NCBI GenBank assembly: GCA_001577635.1
Contig: LSBP01000005.1
Location: 1 to 64,000 of the forward strand
Source: Halomonadaceae bacterium T82-2
GTDB lineage: Bacteria > Pseudomonadota > Gammaproteobacteria > Pseudomonadales > Halomonadaceae
DNA: 64,000 nt
Direction: 5' to 3'
In this document: positions 27,445 to 35,983 of the stretch, in pieces
How positions within the stretch are numbered: the first letter of the stretch is position 1
Layout: the number at the start of each line of letters is the position of its first letter
The notes under the pieces: generated by a model
What the model was told of the DNA's origin: nothing
The model's database searches: none
Seen by the model: only the letters and a program-made list of their open reading frames with translations
Program-made: the position numbers and the translations under genes

Positions 27445-29034
27445 ATGCTTCGATCCCTATCCACTCGCTTGTCGTCATGGCCCCGGATCCACACCTGGCA
27501 ATCGGGCCTGTTGCTGACCCTGGTCACCGCCGTCGCGGTCGCCGTGATCCGGGTCACCCACCTGCCGTTGATGCCCATCGACGAGACACGCTATCTCTCG
27601 GTGGCCTGGGAGATGTGGCAGCACCATAGTTTCCTGGTCCCGCTGCTCAACGGTGAGACCTACGCCCACAAACCGCCGCTGCTGTTCTGGGTGATCCAGG
27701 CTGCCTGGGCGCTGTTCGGCACCAGCGATATCGTGGCACGCCTGGCGGTCCCGACTGTCGGCCTGCTGGCCTTCCCGCTGCTGGTGGCCATCCAGCGCGA
27801 GTGGCCCGAGTCACAGGCACCGGGCATCCGCTGGGCACCGCCGGTGCTGCTGGCCATGACCATGTGGTTCGTCTACATGGCCCTGAGCATGTTCGACATC
27901 CTGCTGACCACCTGCTTCCTGGTCGCGGTGCTGGGCTGGGTGCGCTACGTACACCGCGATGATCGTCGCTGGGTATGGCTGGCCGGCTTCGGCCTGGGCC
28001 TGGCCCTGCTCGCCAAGGGGCCGGTGATCCTGATCTACTGGCTGCCGCTGACCCTGAGCATGCGCTTCTGGCGCCCCGAGGGCGTGACCATCGGCGCCCG
28101 CCACTACTGGGCGATCCTGCCGGCCACCCTGCTCGGTGCCGCCGTGGTACTGGCCTGGGCCATCCCCGCCGCGATCGATGGCGGCCCCGCCTACGCCGAG
28201 GCGATCTTCTGGGGGCAGTCCGCCGGTCGCGTGGCCAACGCCTTCGACCACGCCCGCCCCTGGTACTGGTACCTGCCGCTGCTGCCGCTTTTGACCCTGC
28301 CCTGGCCGACCGTCTGGCTATGGCGCCGTCCGCTGACGAGCGGTTCACTCGAGCGCTTCGCCCTGTGGGGCTGCCTGCCGCCGCTGGCGATCCTGAGCCT
28401 GGTCAGCGGCAAGCAGATTCACTACCTGATGCCGGCCCTGCCCTTCCTGGCGATCTGGGTGGCCGGACAGATCGAGCGTCATCCGCCGCGGCGTACCTGG
28501 CTCTACCGTGCTCTGCTGCTGGTACTCGCCGCCCTGATGGTGGCCTTGCCGGAGATCGCCCAGCGCTTCTACCCGCTGGCGCCCCTGTCCAATGCCGCGC
28601 GCCTGACGGCGCTGGTGCCGCTGGCGTTCATCGCCTGGCTGAGCCTGCATTCCCGGCGCGTGGTCATGACCCTGGCCTGGCCGCTGAGCCTGCTGGCCCT
28701 GCTGGTGGGGCTGTCGCCGGCGCTGACTCGCTACTATGACGTCACGCCGATCGCCCGCGAGATCGGCCATCAGCAACAGCAGGGCGTGCCGGTCGCCTAT
28801 ATCGGCGACTATGCCGACCAGTTCCGCTTCCTCGGCCGCCTCACCCACGACATGGCCGTGATCGACTCCGACGAGGTCGCCGCCTGGAGTGCCGACCACC
28901 CGCAGGGCGCGCTGATCGAGGTGCTCGACGAGGTCTCGCCCGCCCAGCGTGACGCGGCGCTGTTCACCCAGCCCTACCGCGGCAGCGTCCTGGTGCTGAT
29001 GCCCACCGCCCGCTACGGCCTGCTCGACCGCTGA
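27445..29034 (+). CDS. ArnT/PMT-like glycosyltransferase family 39 membrane protein
   Basis: A 529-residue polytopic protein with about twelve membrane helices. The first periplasmic loop has the family acid in LPLMPIDETRYLSVAWEM (the Asp-Glu pair near residue 46) followed by YAHKPPLLFWVIQAAW; later GLALLAKGPVILIYWLP and SGKQIHYLMPALPF are typical of ArnT. Family members move a sugar from undecaprenyl phosphate to lipid A or another envelope acceptor. There is no arnBCADEF here, so the donor is probably not the classical L-Ara4N made by neighbours. The ribosome site is weak. A PmrA-like repeat upstream fits control by envelope signals. Confidence 0.85.
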   Translation: MLRSLSTRLSSWPRIHTWQSGLLLTLVTAVAVAVIRVTHLPLMPIDETRYLSVAWEMWQHHSFLVPLLNGETYAHKPPLLFWVIQAAWALFGTSDIVARLAVPTVGLLAFPLLVAIQREWPESQAPGIRWAPPVLLAMTMWFVYMALSMFDILLTTCFLVAVLGWVRYVHRDDRRWVWLAGFGLGLALLAKGPVILIYWLPLTLSMRFWRPEGVTIGARHYWAILPATLLGAAVVLAWAIPAAIDGGPAYAEAIFWGQSAGRVANAFDHARPWYWYLPLLPLLTLPWPTVWLWRRPLTSGSLERFALWGCLPPLAILSLVSGKQIHYLMPALPFLAIWVAGQIERHPPRRTWLYRALLLVLAALMVALPEIAQRFYPLAPLSNAARLTALVPLAFIAWLSLHSRRVVMTLAWPLSLLALLVGLSPALTRYYDVTPIAREIGHQQQQGVPVAYIGDYADQFRFLGRLTHDMAVIDSDEVAAWSADHPQGALIEVLDEVSPAQRDAALFTQPYRGSVLVLMPTARYGLLDR

Positions 29035-29061
29035 GCCACCCCCTCCGCCCCCGAACACGAA

Positions 29062-29085
29062 AGGGCCCGGCATCCGCCGGGCCCT
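29062..29085. terminator. Terminator between ArnT-like and cytochrome b561 genes
   Basis: AGGGCCCGGC-ATCC-GCCGGGCCCT is a perfect 10-bp stem. On the minus strand it is followed by TTTC, so it best serves the cytochrome gene; on the plus strand it sits 27 bases after the glycosyltransferase stop. Confidence 0.7.
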
Positions 29086-29124
29086 GTCGTCAGGCACAAC
29101 TCGCGATTCGTTCACCGGGCAGCG

Positions 29125-29673
29125 TCAGGCGATATCATCCGGCCCCGGCGCCCGCTTGTGGCCGGTCACCATCGAGCGCGCCAGGTTCTCGCGATGCTGC
29201 CAGCTCGAGGCGATCACCCCGGCCACGTGCAGGCCGACCAGTGCCAGCAGGGCGTTGCCCAGGAACTGGTGAGTCTCCTGCACCCAGGCCACGCCCCAGA
29301 AGGCGTCGGTGGTCTGCAGCCAGCCGGTGAGCGCCTGCGCGGCCAGCCCCGCCAGCAGCACGGCGATCATCAGCCCCCCGGCCGGATTGTGACCGAGGTA
29401 GCGCGGTTCCCGGCGGCGTGCCATCGCCTTCAGATGACCCAGCGCCGCACCCGGCGAGGCGATGAAGTGGCGGAACCGCACGTGGTGCGGCCCCACCAGA
29501 CCCCACAGCAACCGCCAGGCGATCAGGGCGGCGACGCTGTAGCCCGCCCACTCGTGGACCGTCTGCCAGACGCCCGACGTCAGCCAGGCGGTGGCGAAGG
29601 CGGTCACCAGACTCCAGTGAAAGAGGCGCGTCCACAGGTCCCAGACCTTGATGGTGGCAGTCTCGTGGGTCAT
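29125..29673 (-). CDS. Cytochrome b561-domain membrane protein
   Basis: A 182-residue protein of the di-heme b561 / Ni-hydrogenase cytochrome-b type, with four predicted helices. Candidate heme ligands are His in LFHWSLV (19), TVHEWAGY (about 40), ETHQFLGN (about 134) and GLHVAGV (about 148). It probably passes electrons between the quinone pool and a periplasmic partner. The start is 3 bases after the stop of the PepSY gene, so the two are one unit. PepSY plus cytochrome b is a common pair in QseBC/PmrAB-linked loci of other proteobacteria; no two-component genes are present here. Confidence 0.88.
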   Translation of the reverse strand: MTHETATIKVWDLWTRLFHWSLVTAFATAWLTSGVWQTVHEWAGYSVAALIAWRLLWGLVGPHHVRFRHFIASPGAALGHLKAMARRREPRYLGHNPAGGLMIAVLLAGLAAQALTGWLQTTDAFWGVAWVQETHQFLGNALLALVGLHVAGVIASSWQHRENLARSMVTGHKRAPGPDDIA

Positions 29674-29676
29674 GGA

Positions 29677-29946
29677 TCAGTCGTCCTCGCCCCCGACCGG
29701 GGCCAGCGTCCTGGGATTGAAGTAGACTTCACGGCGATGGCCGTCGGCATCCAGCGCGTAGACCTCGTAGCAGCCCTCTTCCTGCTTGACTCGCTTGATG
29801 TCCCAGCCCTTCGCCGAGAGCTGCTGTTCCAGAGCGCTCTGGGGCTGCCACTGGTCCTTGGGCACCTGGCAGCGATCGCCGGCCAGGGCGCTGCCGGCCA
29901 GGGTCAGGGCGGCGAGGGCGGTTGCCGTCAGCACGGTCGTCTTCAT
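29677..29946 (-). CDS. Periplasmic PepSY-domain protein
   Basis: An 89-residue exported protein: Sec signal MKTTVLTATALAALTLAG with cleavage near ALA (22), then one PepSY unit containing LEQQLSAKGWDIKRVKQEEG, quoted across its two helices, and the strand YEVYALDADGHRREVYFNP. Two cysteines (about 26 and 59) could form a disulfide. Single PepSY proteins are thought to bind or modulate a sensor or redox partner; the co-transcribed cytochrome b561 is the obvious candidate. A PmrA-like direct repeat lies 66 bases upstream. Confidence 0.88.
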   Translation of the reverse strand: MKTTVLTATALAALTLAGSALAGDRCQVPKDQWQPQSALEQQLSAKGWDIKRVKQEEGCYEVYALDADGHRREVYFNPRTLAPVGGEDD

Positions 29947-30012
29947 GGAAATCTCCTCTCAGGGTGTTATTGGTGTCACGCGCGGTGACCGTGCCCACGC
30001 TAGAGCCCCAAG

Positions 30013-30029
30013 CTTAACGATGGCTTAAG
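30013..30029 (-). promoter_or_regulatory. PmrA/QseB-like box upstream of the PepSY-cytochrome b561 unit
   Basis: The minus strand reads CTTAAG-CCATC-GTTAAG, an 11-bp-period direct repeat that fits YTTAAK-N5-YTTAAK with one mismatch. It lies between the ZIP-like gene stop and the PepSY start. A TAGCGT hexamer 10 bases downstream could be a weak -10. Confidence 0.55.
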
Positions 30030-30098
30030 AGGAGAATGACGAAGCGATGACGGCGCGCGGTGCGGCCTGGCCGGGCCTGGCCTGGCCGAACCCGGGCA

Positions 30099-30809
30099 TC
30101 ACACCACCAGCACGTTGCCCAGCATACCGATCATGAAGCCCATCACCGCGCCCAGCGGCGGGGTCCAGTGATTGCGCATCCGCGACTGCGGTGCGATGTC
30201 CTGAAAGACCAGATAGAGGATCCCGCCCCCGGCGAAGGCCATGATCGCGGCGGTCAGTGCCGGCCGATCCTCCAGGAACAGGTAGCCCAGTCCTGCCGCC
30301 AGCGGCCCCAGCACGCTCACCGCCAGCAGCACCAGCAGGATCCGGCGGGAGGACAGCCCCAGCCGGCGCATGTCGCGGAAGGCGTTGAAGCCTTCCGGCA
30401 GGTTCTGCAGGCCGATGAAGGCCGCCAGCAGCGTGCCCAGCCGCCGGTCGTGGCCGAACACCGCCCCCAGCGAGATCGCCTCCGGCACGAAGTCCATGAG
30501 CAGCGCCATGAACTGTGCCCAGTTGCCGCCACGCCGCTCGAGGTAGGCATCGATCACGCAGAACAGCCCGCCCCCGACCAGAAAGGCCGCCGCCAGGCCG
30601 GCCGGCGGCAGCGCCACCATGCCCTCGGGGATCAGGGCGAAGGCCACCGCCGCCACCAGGATGCCGCCCCCGAAGGCCACGATGCCGTGCATCAGCTCCT
30701 GCTGGGTCGCCGTCCGGGCCCGCCCGCCGAGCCGGGCGCCCAGGCCGCCGGCAAAGGCGCACAGCCCGGACAGCCAGGCGACGGTGACGATGGTGGCAAG
30801 GATATCCAT
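30099..30809 (-). CDS. ZIP-family-like membrane protein with altered metal-binding motifs
   Basis: A 236-residue protein with about seven to eight helices and the ZIP topology. The two central motifs that bind metal in ZupT-type transporters (HNFPEG and HNIPEG) are MDFVPEAIS and LQNLPEGFNAF here, so both histidines are replaced (Asp-like and Gln) while the P-E core is kept. It may transport another cation or act with different affinity. The ATG at 30809 follows GGAGGGAG. Longer frames reach into the rhlE promoter. It is divergent from rhlE and tandem with the PepSY unit, from which it is separated by the PmrA-like box. Confidence 0.8.
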   Translation of the reverse strand: MDILATIVTVAWLSGLCAFAGGLGARLGGRARTATQQELMHGIVAFGGGILVAAVAFALIPEGMVALPPAGLAAAFLVGGGLFCVIDAYLERRGGNWAQFMALLMDFVPEAISLGAVFGHDRRLGTLLAAFIGLQNLPEGFNAFRDMRRLGLSSRRILLVLLAVSVLGPLAAGLGYLFLEDRPALTAAIMAFAGGGILYLVFQDIAPQSRMRNHWTPPLGAVMGFMIGMLGNVLVV

Positions 30810-30975
30810 GACGCGCGCTGCTCCCTCCGGCTCGAGATGAGGCCCGAGTATGCCACGAGCCCGTTGCCCACGACCTCCCTCGCTAGCCGCGGCGCGACTT
30901 ATCCGGTAAGCTGCAGGCCCGCTGCCCCGCCGGCACCTTCGCGCCGGCCCCATCCTGCAGCCACCGAGAGATTTC

Positions 30976-32286
<1,311 letters not shown>

Positions 32287-32306
32287 GCCGCGTTACCGAC
32301 CTGACG

Positions 32307-32351
32307 CCAGACGCACGACGGCGGGCCAATGGCCCGCCGTCGTGCGTCTGG
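32307..32351. terminator. Very long perfect hairpin between rhlE and the GntR gene
   Basis: A 21-bp uninterrupted inverted repeat with a three-base AAT loop (left arm 32307-32327, right arm 32331-32351; core GACGGCGGGCC / GGCCCGCCGTC). It sits between two convergent stops. No T tract follows, yet such length should block both transcripts or make a duplex RNA end; it is the longest perfect stem noticed in the window. Confidence 0.7.
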
Positions 32352-32360
32352 CCCATGCGT

Positions 32361-33026
32361 TCAGGGCGCCGCCGAGCAACACCCCCGCGCCACTTCGTGG
32401 GACAGCCGAATATGCGTGTCCAGCAGGGCCCGGGCTCCCTGGATGTCGCGGGCCAGCGCCAGCTCCACCAGCGCCGCGTGCTGCTCGTCCAGCGTGGTGC
32501 GGATTCCGGGGTTGGGCGGCGCCATGCGCCGATAGCGATCGAACTGGTCGTGCAGCTGGCCGATGAAGCGCAGCAACCAGGGCGACCCGCAGGCCCCCAG
32601 CAACGCCCGGTGAAAGCGCAGGTGCGCCTGTTCCCACTCCTCGATGCGCTCCGGCTGCTCGTCCGCCCGCCGCAGGCGATGCGCCGCTGCCAGCAGCTGC
32701 GACTCCCACTCGGAATCCCCGTTCTGGAACGCCTGGGTCAAGGCCATGCACTCCAGCTGCGTGCGCAGCCCGGCGATATCGTCGAGCTCCTCGAGACGCA
32801 TCGCCGGCACCCGAAAGCCCCGCTGGTTCTCCTGCTCGAGCAGGCCATAGGCCGCCAGCCGATTGAGCGCCTCGCGCAGCGGGCTCAACCCCACCCCGTA
32901 GTGCGTCTTCAGCGCGCTGATGGCGAGCTTCTCGCCGGCCGCGAAACGCCCGCGTATCAGGTCATGCTTGAGCGCCTCGAAGACCTGGCTGGACGCCGTG
33001 GTGCCGGCGGAGGGCGATGTGGTCAT
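32361..33026 (-). CDS. GntR-family transcriptional regulator, FCD subfamily
   Basis: A 221-residue regulator with an N-terminal winged helix (about 10-75; DLIRGRFAAGEKLAISALK and VGLSPLREALNRLAAYGLL) and an all-helical FCD ligand domain (about 85-210) containing the metal or acid-ligand pattern around HLRFHRALLGACGSPWLLR. FCD regulators usually sense carboxylates or amino acids and repress a divergent catabolic operon. It faces the GGT-CHR-TTT operon with 140 bases between starts, where two AATCGATT palindromes are likely operators. It ends against the long hairpin shared with rhlE. Confidence 0.92.
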   Translation of the reverse strand: MTTSPSAGTTASSQVFEALKHDLIRGRFAAGEKLAISALKTHYGVGLSPLREALNRLAAYGLLEQENQRGFRVPAMRLEELDDIAGLRTQLECMALTQAFQNGDSEWESQLLAAAHRLRRADEQPERIEEWEQAHLRFHRALLGACGSPWLLRFIGQLHDQFDRYRRMAPPNPGIRTTLDEQHAALVELALARDIQGARALLDTHIRLSHEVARGCCSAAP

Positions 33027-33071
33027 GGTGCCCCTCTCGTTGATCGATCGCGGTGACGAAAAAACAGGCTG

Positions 33072-33100
33072 TTGACGTTATCCCAGTCACGGGCCATAGT
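33072..33100 (+). promoter_or_regulatory. Predicted promoter of the GGT-CHR-TTT operon
   Basis: TTGACG at 33072-33077 and CATAGT at 33095-33100 are exactly 17 bases apart, inside an AT-rich stretch. Transcription would begin near 33107 and run through the AATCGATT palindromes before the start codon at 33167, so a bound regulator could block elongation. Confidence 0.5.
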
Positions 33101-33112
33101 CATTTCCCTAAA

Positions 33113-33157
33113 AATCGATTTTTTTATCAATAACGATTTATACCACAACAATCGATT
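33113..33157. promoter_or_regulatory. Candidate GntR operators: paired AATCGATT palindromes
   Basis: Two perfect 8-bp palindromes AATCGATT lie at 33113-33120 and 33150-33157, 37 bases apart, with a partial AACGATT copy between them. The segment is about 75 percent A+T in a high-GC genome and sits between a GntR gene and its presumed target, which is typical for an autoregulated divergent operator. Confidence 0.5.
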
Positions 33158-33166
33158 GGAGACGGC

Positions 33167-34801
33167 ATGCTGACGCCCTTTTCCCCCGCCACCCCGTATC
33201 CTTCGCAACGCAGTGCCACCTATGCCCGTCATGGCATGGTCGCCGCCTCCCAGCCCCAGGCCAGCCAGATCGGCCTCGACATGCTCGCGCGCGGCGGCAA
33301 CGCGGTGGATGCCGCCATCGCCACCGCCGCGGCCTTGACGGTCGTCGAGCCGACCGGCTGCGGCATCGGCGGCGATGCCTTCGCGCTGGTGTGGATCGCC
33401 GATGATAATCACGGCAAGGGCCGGCTCCACGGGCTCAATGCCAGCGGCCAGGCCCCCCAGGCCCTGACCCGCGAGGCGGTGATGGCGTCAGGCCACGGCG
33501 AAATGCCGCTCTACGGCTGGACGCCGGTCACGGTGCCGGGTACCCCCGCCGCCTGGGCCGAGCTGTCACGCCGTTTCGGCAAGCTGGATTTCGCCACCCT
33601 GCTGGAACCGGCGATCCGCCTGGCCCGCGACGGCTTTCCCGTGTCGCCGGTCATCGCCAGCCTCTGGCAGCGCGCCGAGTCCACTTTCCGCAAGCACCTG
33701 ACCGACCCCGCCACGGCCGCCTGGTTCGACACCTTCACGCCGGCGGGACGCGCCCCGCGGGCCGGCGAGTGGCACCGCTGCGAGGACCAGGCCCGCACCC
33801 TGGAGGCGATCGCCGAGACCCGCGCCGAGAGCTTCTATCGCGGCGAGCTCGCCGAACGCATCGACGTCTTCTCCCGCGAGACCGGCGGCTACCTGCGTGG
33901 CACGGACCTCGCCGCCTACGCGCCCGAGTGGGTCACGCCCATCGCCGCGCGCTACCGGGACGTGGATGTCTGGGAAATCCCCCCCAACGGACAGGGCCTG
34001 GTGGCGCTGATGGCCCTGCGCATCCTGGAAGGCTTCGATCCGGTCGGGCGCGACGACCCGGCCACCCTGCATCGCCAGCTCGAGGCCATGAAACTGGCGT
34101 TCATCGACGGCCAGACCCACATCACCGAACCCGCGCACATGACGCACGACGTCGCCGCCCTGCTGAGCGACGCCTACACCCGGGAGCGGCGCGCCCTGAT
34201 CGGCGAGCACGCCCTCGACCCGCGCCCCGGTCAGCCGCAGGCCGGCGGTACCGTCTACCTGGCCACCGCCGACGACGCCGGCAACATGGTGTCGTTCATC
34301 CAGAGCAACTATCACGGCTTCGGCTCCGGCGTGGTGGTACCGGGCACCGGCATCGCCATGCAGAACCGCGGCCACAACTTCAGCCTCGACCCCGGGCACG
34401 ACAACGTGCTGGCTCCGGGCAAGAAGACCTTCCACACCATCATTCCGGGCTTTCTGACCCGCGACGACGGCGTGCCGCTGGGCCCGTTCGGGGTGATGGG
34501 CGGCTTCATGCAGCCCCAGGGGCACGTCCAGGTGGTGACCAACCTGGTCGACTTCGGCCTGAACCCGCAGGCCGCGCTCGACGCGCCCCGCTGGCAATGG
34601 ATGGGCGGCAGGCGCATCGGCGTCGAGCATCATTTCCCCGCGCCCCTGGTGCGCGCCATGGCCGAGCGTGGCCATGACATGCGGGTCGAGCATGACAGTC
34701 GCGGCTTCGGACGCGGGCAGATGATCATTCGCGACCCCGACACCGGGGTCTACTGCGGCGGGACCGAACCGCGCACCGACGCCAGCATCGCGGTGCTGTG
34801 A
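33167..34801 (+). CDS. Gamma-glutamyltransferase-family hydrolase, cytosolic type
   Basis: A 544-residue Ntn-hydrolase of the GGT family. The early block AASQPQASQIGLDMLARGGNAVDAA is quoted as ASQPQASQIGLDML and GGNAVDAAIA, then GCGIGGDAFALVW. The likely autoprocessing nucleophile is Thr362 in QAGGTVYLATADDAGNMVS, where DAGN matches the family DxxGN. There is no signal peptide, unlike the periplasmic glutathione-degrading GGT, so substrates must be inside the cell; it resembles YwrD-like proteins. A GGAG site precedes the ATG. It leads the operon with two CHR proteins and a tripartite tricarboxylate transporter. The natural substrate is unknown. Confidence 0.88.
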   Translation: MLTPFSPATPYPSQRSATYARHGMVAASQPQASQIGLDMLARGGNAVDAAIATAAALTVVEPTGCGIGGDAFALVWIADDNHGKGRLHGLNASGQAPQALTREAVMASGHGEMPLYGWTPVTVPGTPAAWAELSRRFGKLDFATLLEPAIRLARDGFPVSPVIASLWQRAESTFRKHLTDPATAAWFDTFTPAGRAPRAGEWHRCEDQARTLEAIAETRAESFYRGELAERIDVFSRETGGYLRGTDLAAYAPEWVTPIAARYRDVDVWEIPPNGQGLVALMALRILEGFDPVGRDDPATLHRQLEAMKLAFIDGQTHITEPAHMTHDVAALLSDAYTRERRALIGEHALDPRPGQPQAGGTVYLATADDAGNMVSFIQSNYHGFGSGVVVPGTGIAMQNRGHNFSLDPGHDNVLAPGKKTFHTIIPGFLTRDDGVPLGPFGVMGGFMQPQGHVQVVTNLVDFGLNPQAALDAPRWQWMGGRRIGVEHHFPAPLVRAMAERGHDMRVEHDSRGFGRGQMIIRDPDTGVYCGGTEPRTDASIAVL

Positions 34802-34803
34802 CC

Positions 34804-35364
34804 ATGGCGTCGCAACGACAGCTGTTTCTCGCCTTCCTGCGCGTGGGCCTGTTCGGCTTCGGCGGCGGCCCGTCGATGATCCCGCTGGTGCACCAGGAGG
34901 TGGTCAAGCGCCATGCCTGGATGGACGACGAGGCCTTCGCCGACGTGCTGGCGATCGGCAACACCCTGCCCGGCCCCATCGCCACCAAGATGGCCGGCTA
35001 CATCGGCTATCGGGTCGGGGGTGCCCTGGGCGCCGTCAACGCGGTGATCGCCGTGGTCGCCCCGGTGGTGGTCGCCATGGTCGCGCTGCTCGGGCTCTAC
35101 GCCCGGCACGGTGACCAGGGCTGGGTCCAGGGCATGGGCCAGGGCGTGGTGCCGGTGGTGATGGTGATGATGGCCAGGCTGACGCTGGATTTCTTCAACA
35201 AGGCCCGGGCCGGCCTCGGCTGGGTGCTCACCCTGGCCCTGGGCGGCGCGGCGGGCGTGCTGATCTACGGGCTCGGCATCCACCCGGGGCTGGTGATCGG
35301 CGCCCTGCTCGTCGCCGCCCTGCTGCGCCCCGAACGGCGCGAGTCCACGAAGGAGGCCAACTGA
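34804..35364 (+). CDS. CHR-family (chromate transporter) N-type half protein
   Basis: A 186-residue single-domain member of the CHR superfamily with about five to six helices. It has the family motif VGLFGFGGGPSMIPLVHQEVV at the N-terminus (quoted as FGFGGGPSMIPL) and LPGPIATKMAGYIGYRVGG in the middle. Short CHR proteins work as pairs of opposite topology. It follows the GGT stop almost directly; GTG at 34798 is an alternative start that overlaps the stop by 4 bases. Its stop overlaps the next CHR gene by one base (TGATG). Association with GGT and TTT makes export of chromate unlikely as its main role. Confidence 0.85.
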   Translation: MASQRQLFLAFLRVGLFGFGGGPSMIPLVHQEVVKRHAWMDDEAFADVLAIGNTLPGPIATKMAGYIGYRVGGALGAVNAVIAVVAPVVVAMVALLGLYARHGDQGWVQGMGQGVVPVVMVMMARLTLDFFNKARAGLGWVLTLALGGAAGVLIYGLGIHPGLVIGALLVAALLRPERRESTKEAN

Positions 35365-35894
35365 TGCTCTACTGGCACCTCTTCATCGCCTTCTTCATCC
35401 CCAACATCGTCGGCTATGGCGGCGGCCCGGCGATCATCCCGCTGATCGAGAACGAGGTCGTGGGCCGCTACGGCTGGATGACCGCCCAGACCTTCGCCGA
35501 AACCCTGGCACTGGGCAACGCCCTGCCCAGCCCCATCGCCACCAAGATGGCCGGCTACATCGGCTACGACATCGGTGGCGTTCCCGGCGCGCTCGTCGCC
35601 CTGTTCGCCACCGTGGCCCCCTCGCTGCTGCTGATGCTACTGGCGCTGGGCACGCTGTATCGCTACCGCGACTCGATCAAGGTCAAGTCGATGAGCCAGT
35701 GGGTGCGCCCGGTGGTCATGGTGCTGATGGCATTTCTGACCTGGCGCTTTCTCGACGAGGGGCTGGCAAGTGCCGGCCTCCTGCACACGGCGATCATCGG
35801 CGGCGTGGCGGCGCTGCTGTTGGGCGCAACACGGATCCACCCCGCCGTCGCGGTGTGCTTCGGACTCGGTTATGGCGCGCTGCTGCTGGGCTAG
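35364..35894 (+). CDS. CHR-family (chromate transporter) C-type half protein
   Basis: A 176-residue partner of the preceding gene. It repeats the same motifs: YGGGPAIIPLIENEVV near the N-terminus and LPSPIATKMAGYIGYDIGG, nearly identical to the first protein (IATKMAGYIGY is shared exactly), showing an ancient duplication. About six helices. The two would form one heteromeric carrier, equivalent to a long two-domain ChrA. Translation is coupled through the shared A of TGATG. The next gene, tctC, begins 89 bases later, so a single polycistronic message is probable but an internal promoter is possible. Confidence 0.85.
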   Translation: MLYWHLFIAFFIPNIVGYGGGPAIIPLIENEVVGRYGWMTAQTFAETLALGNALPSPIATKMAGYIGYDIGGVPGALVALFATVAPSLLLMLLALGTLYRYRDSIKVKSMSQWVRPVVMVLMAFLTWRFLDEGLASAGLLHTAIIGGVAALLLGATRIHPAVAVCFGLGYGALLLG

Positions 35895-35983
35895 CGCGCC
35901 AATGAGCATCCAGGCGGCGCCGGGCGCCGTCCGGACCGGCCCGCTGGGGCCTTAACATTCCACAGCCAACAAGGACAAACAGC

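Noticed and set aside
34804-35894. Chromate resistance operon
   Set aside because: The CHR family name alone does not show chromate transport; there is no chrB regulator or other metal-resistance gene, and the operon partners point to metabolite handling.
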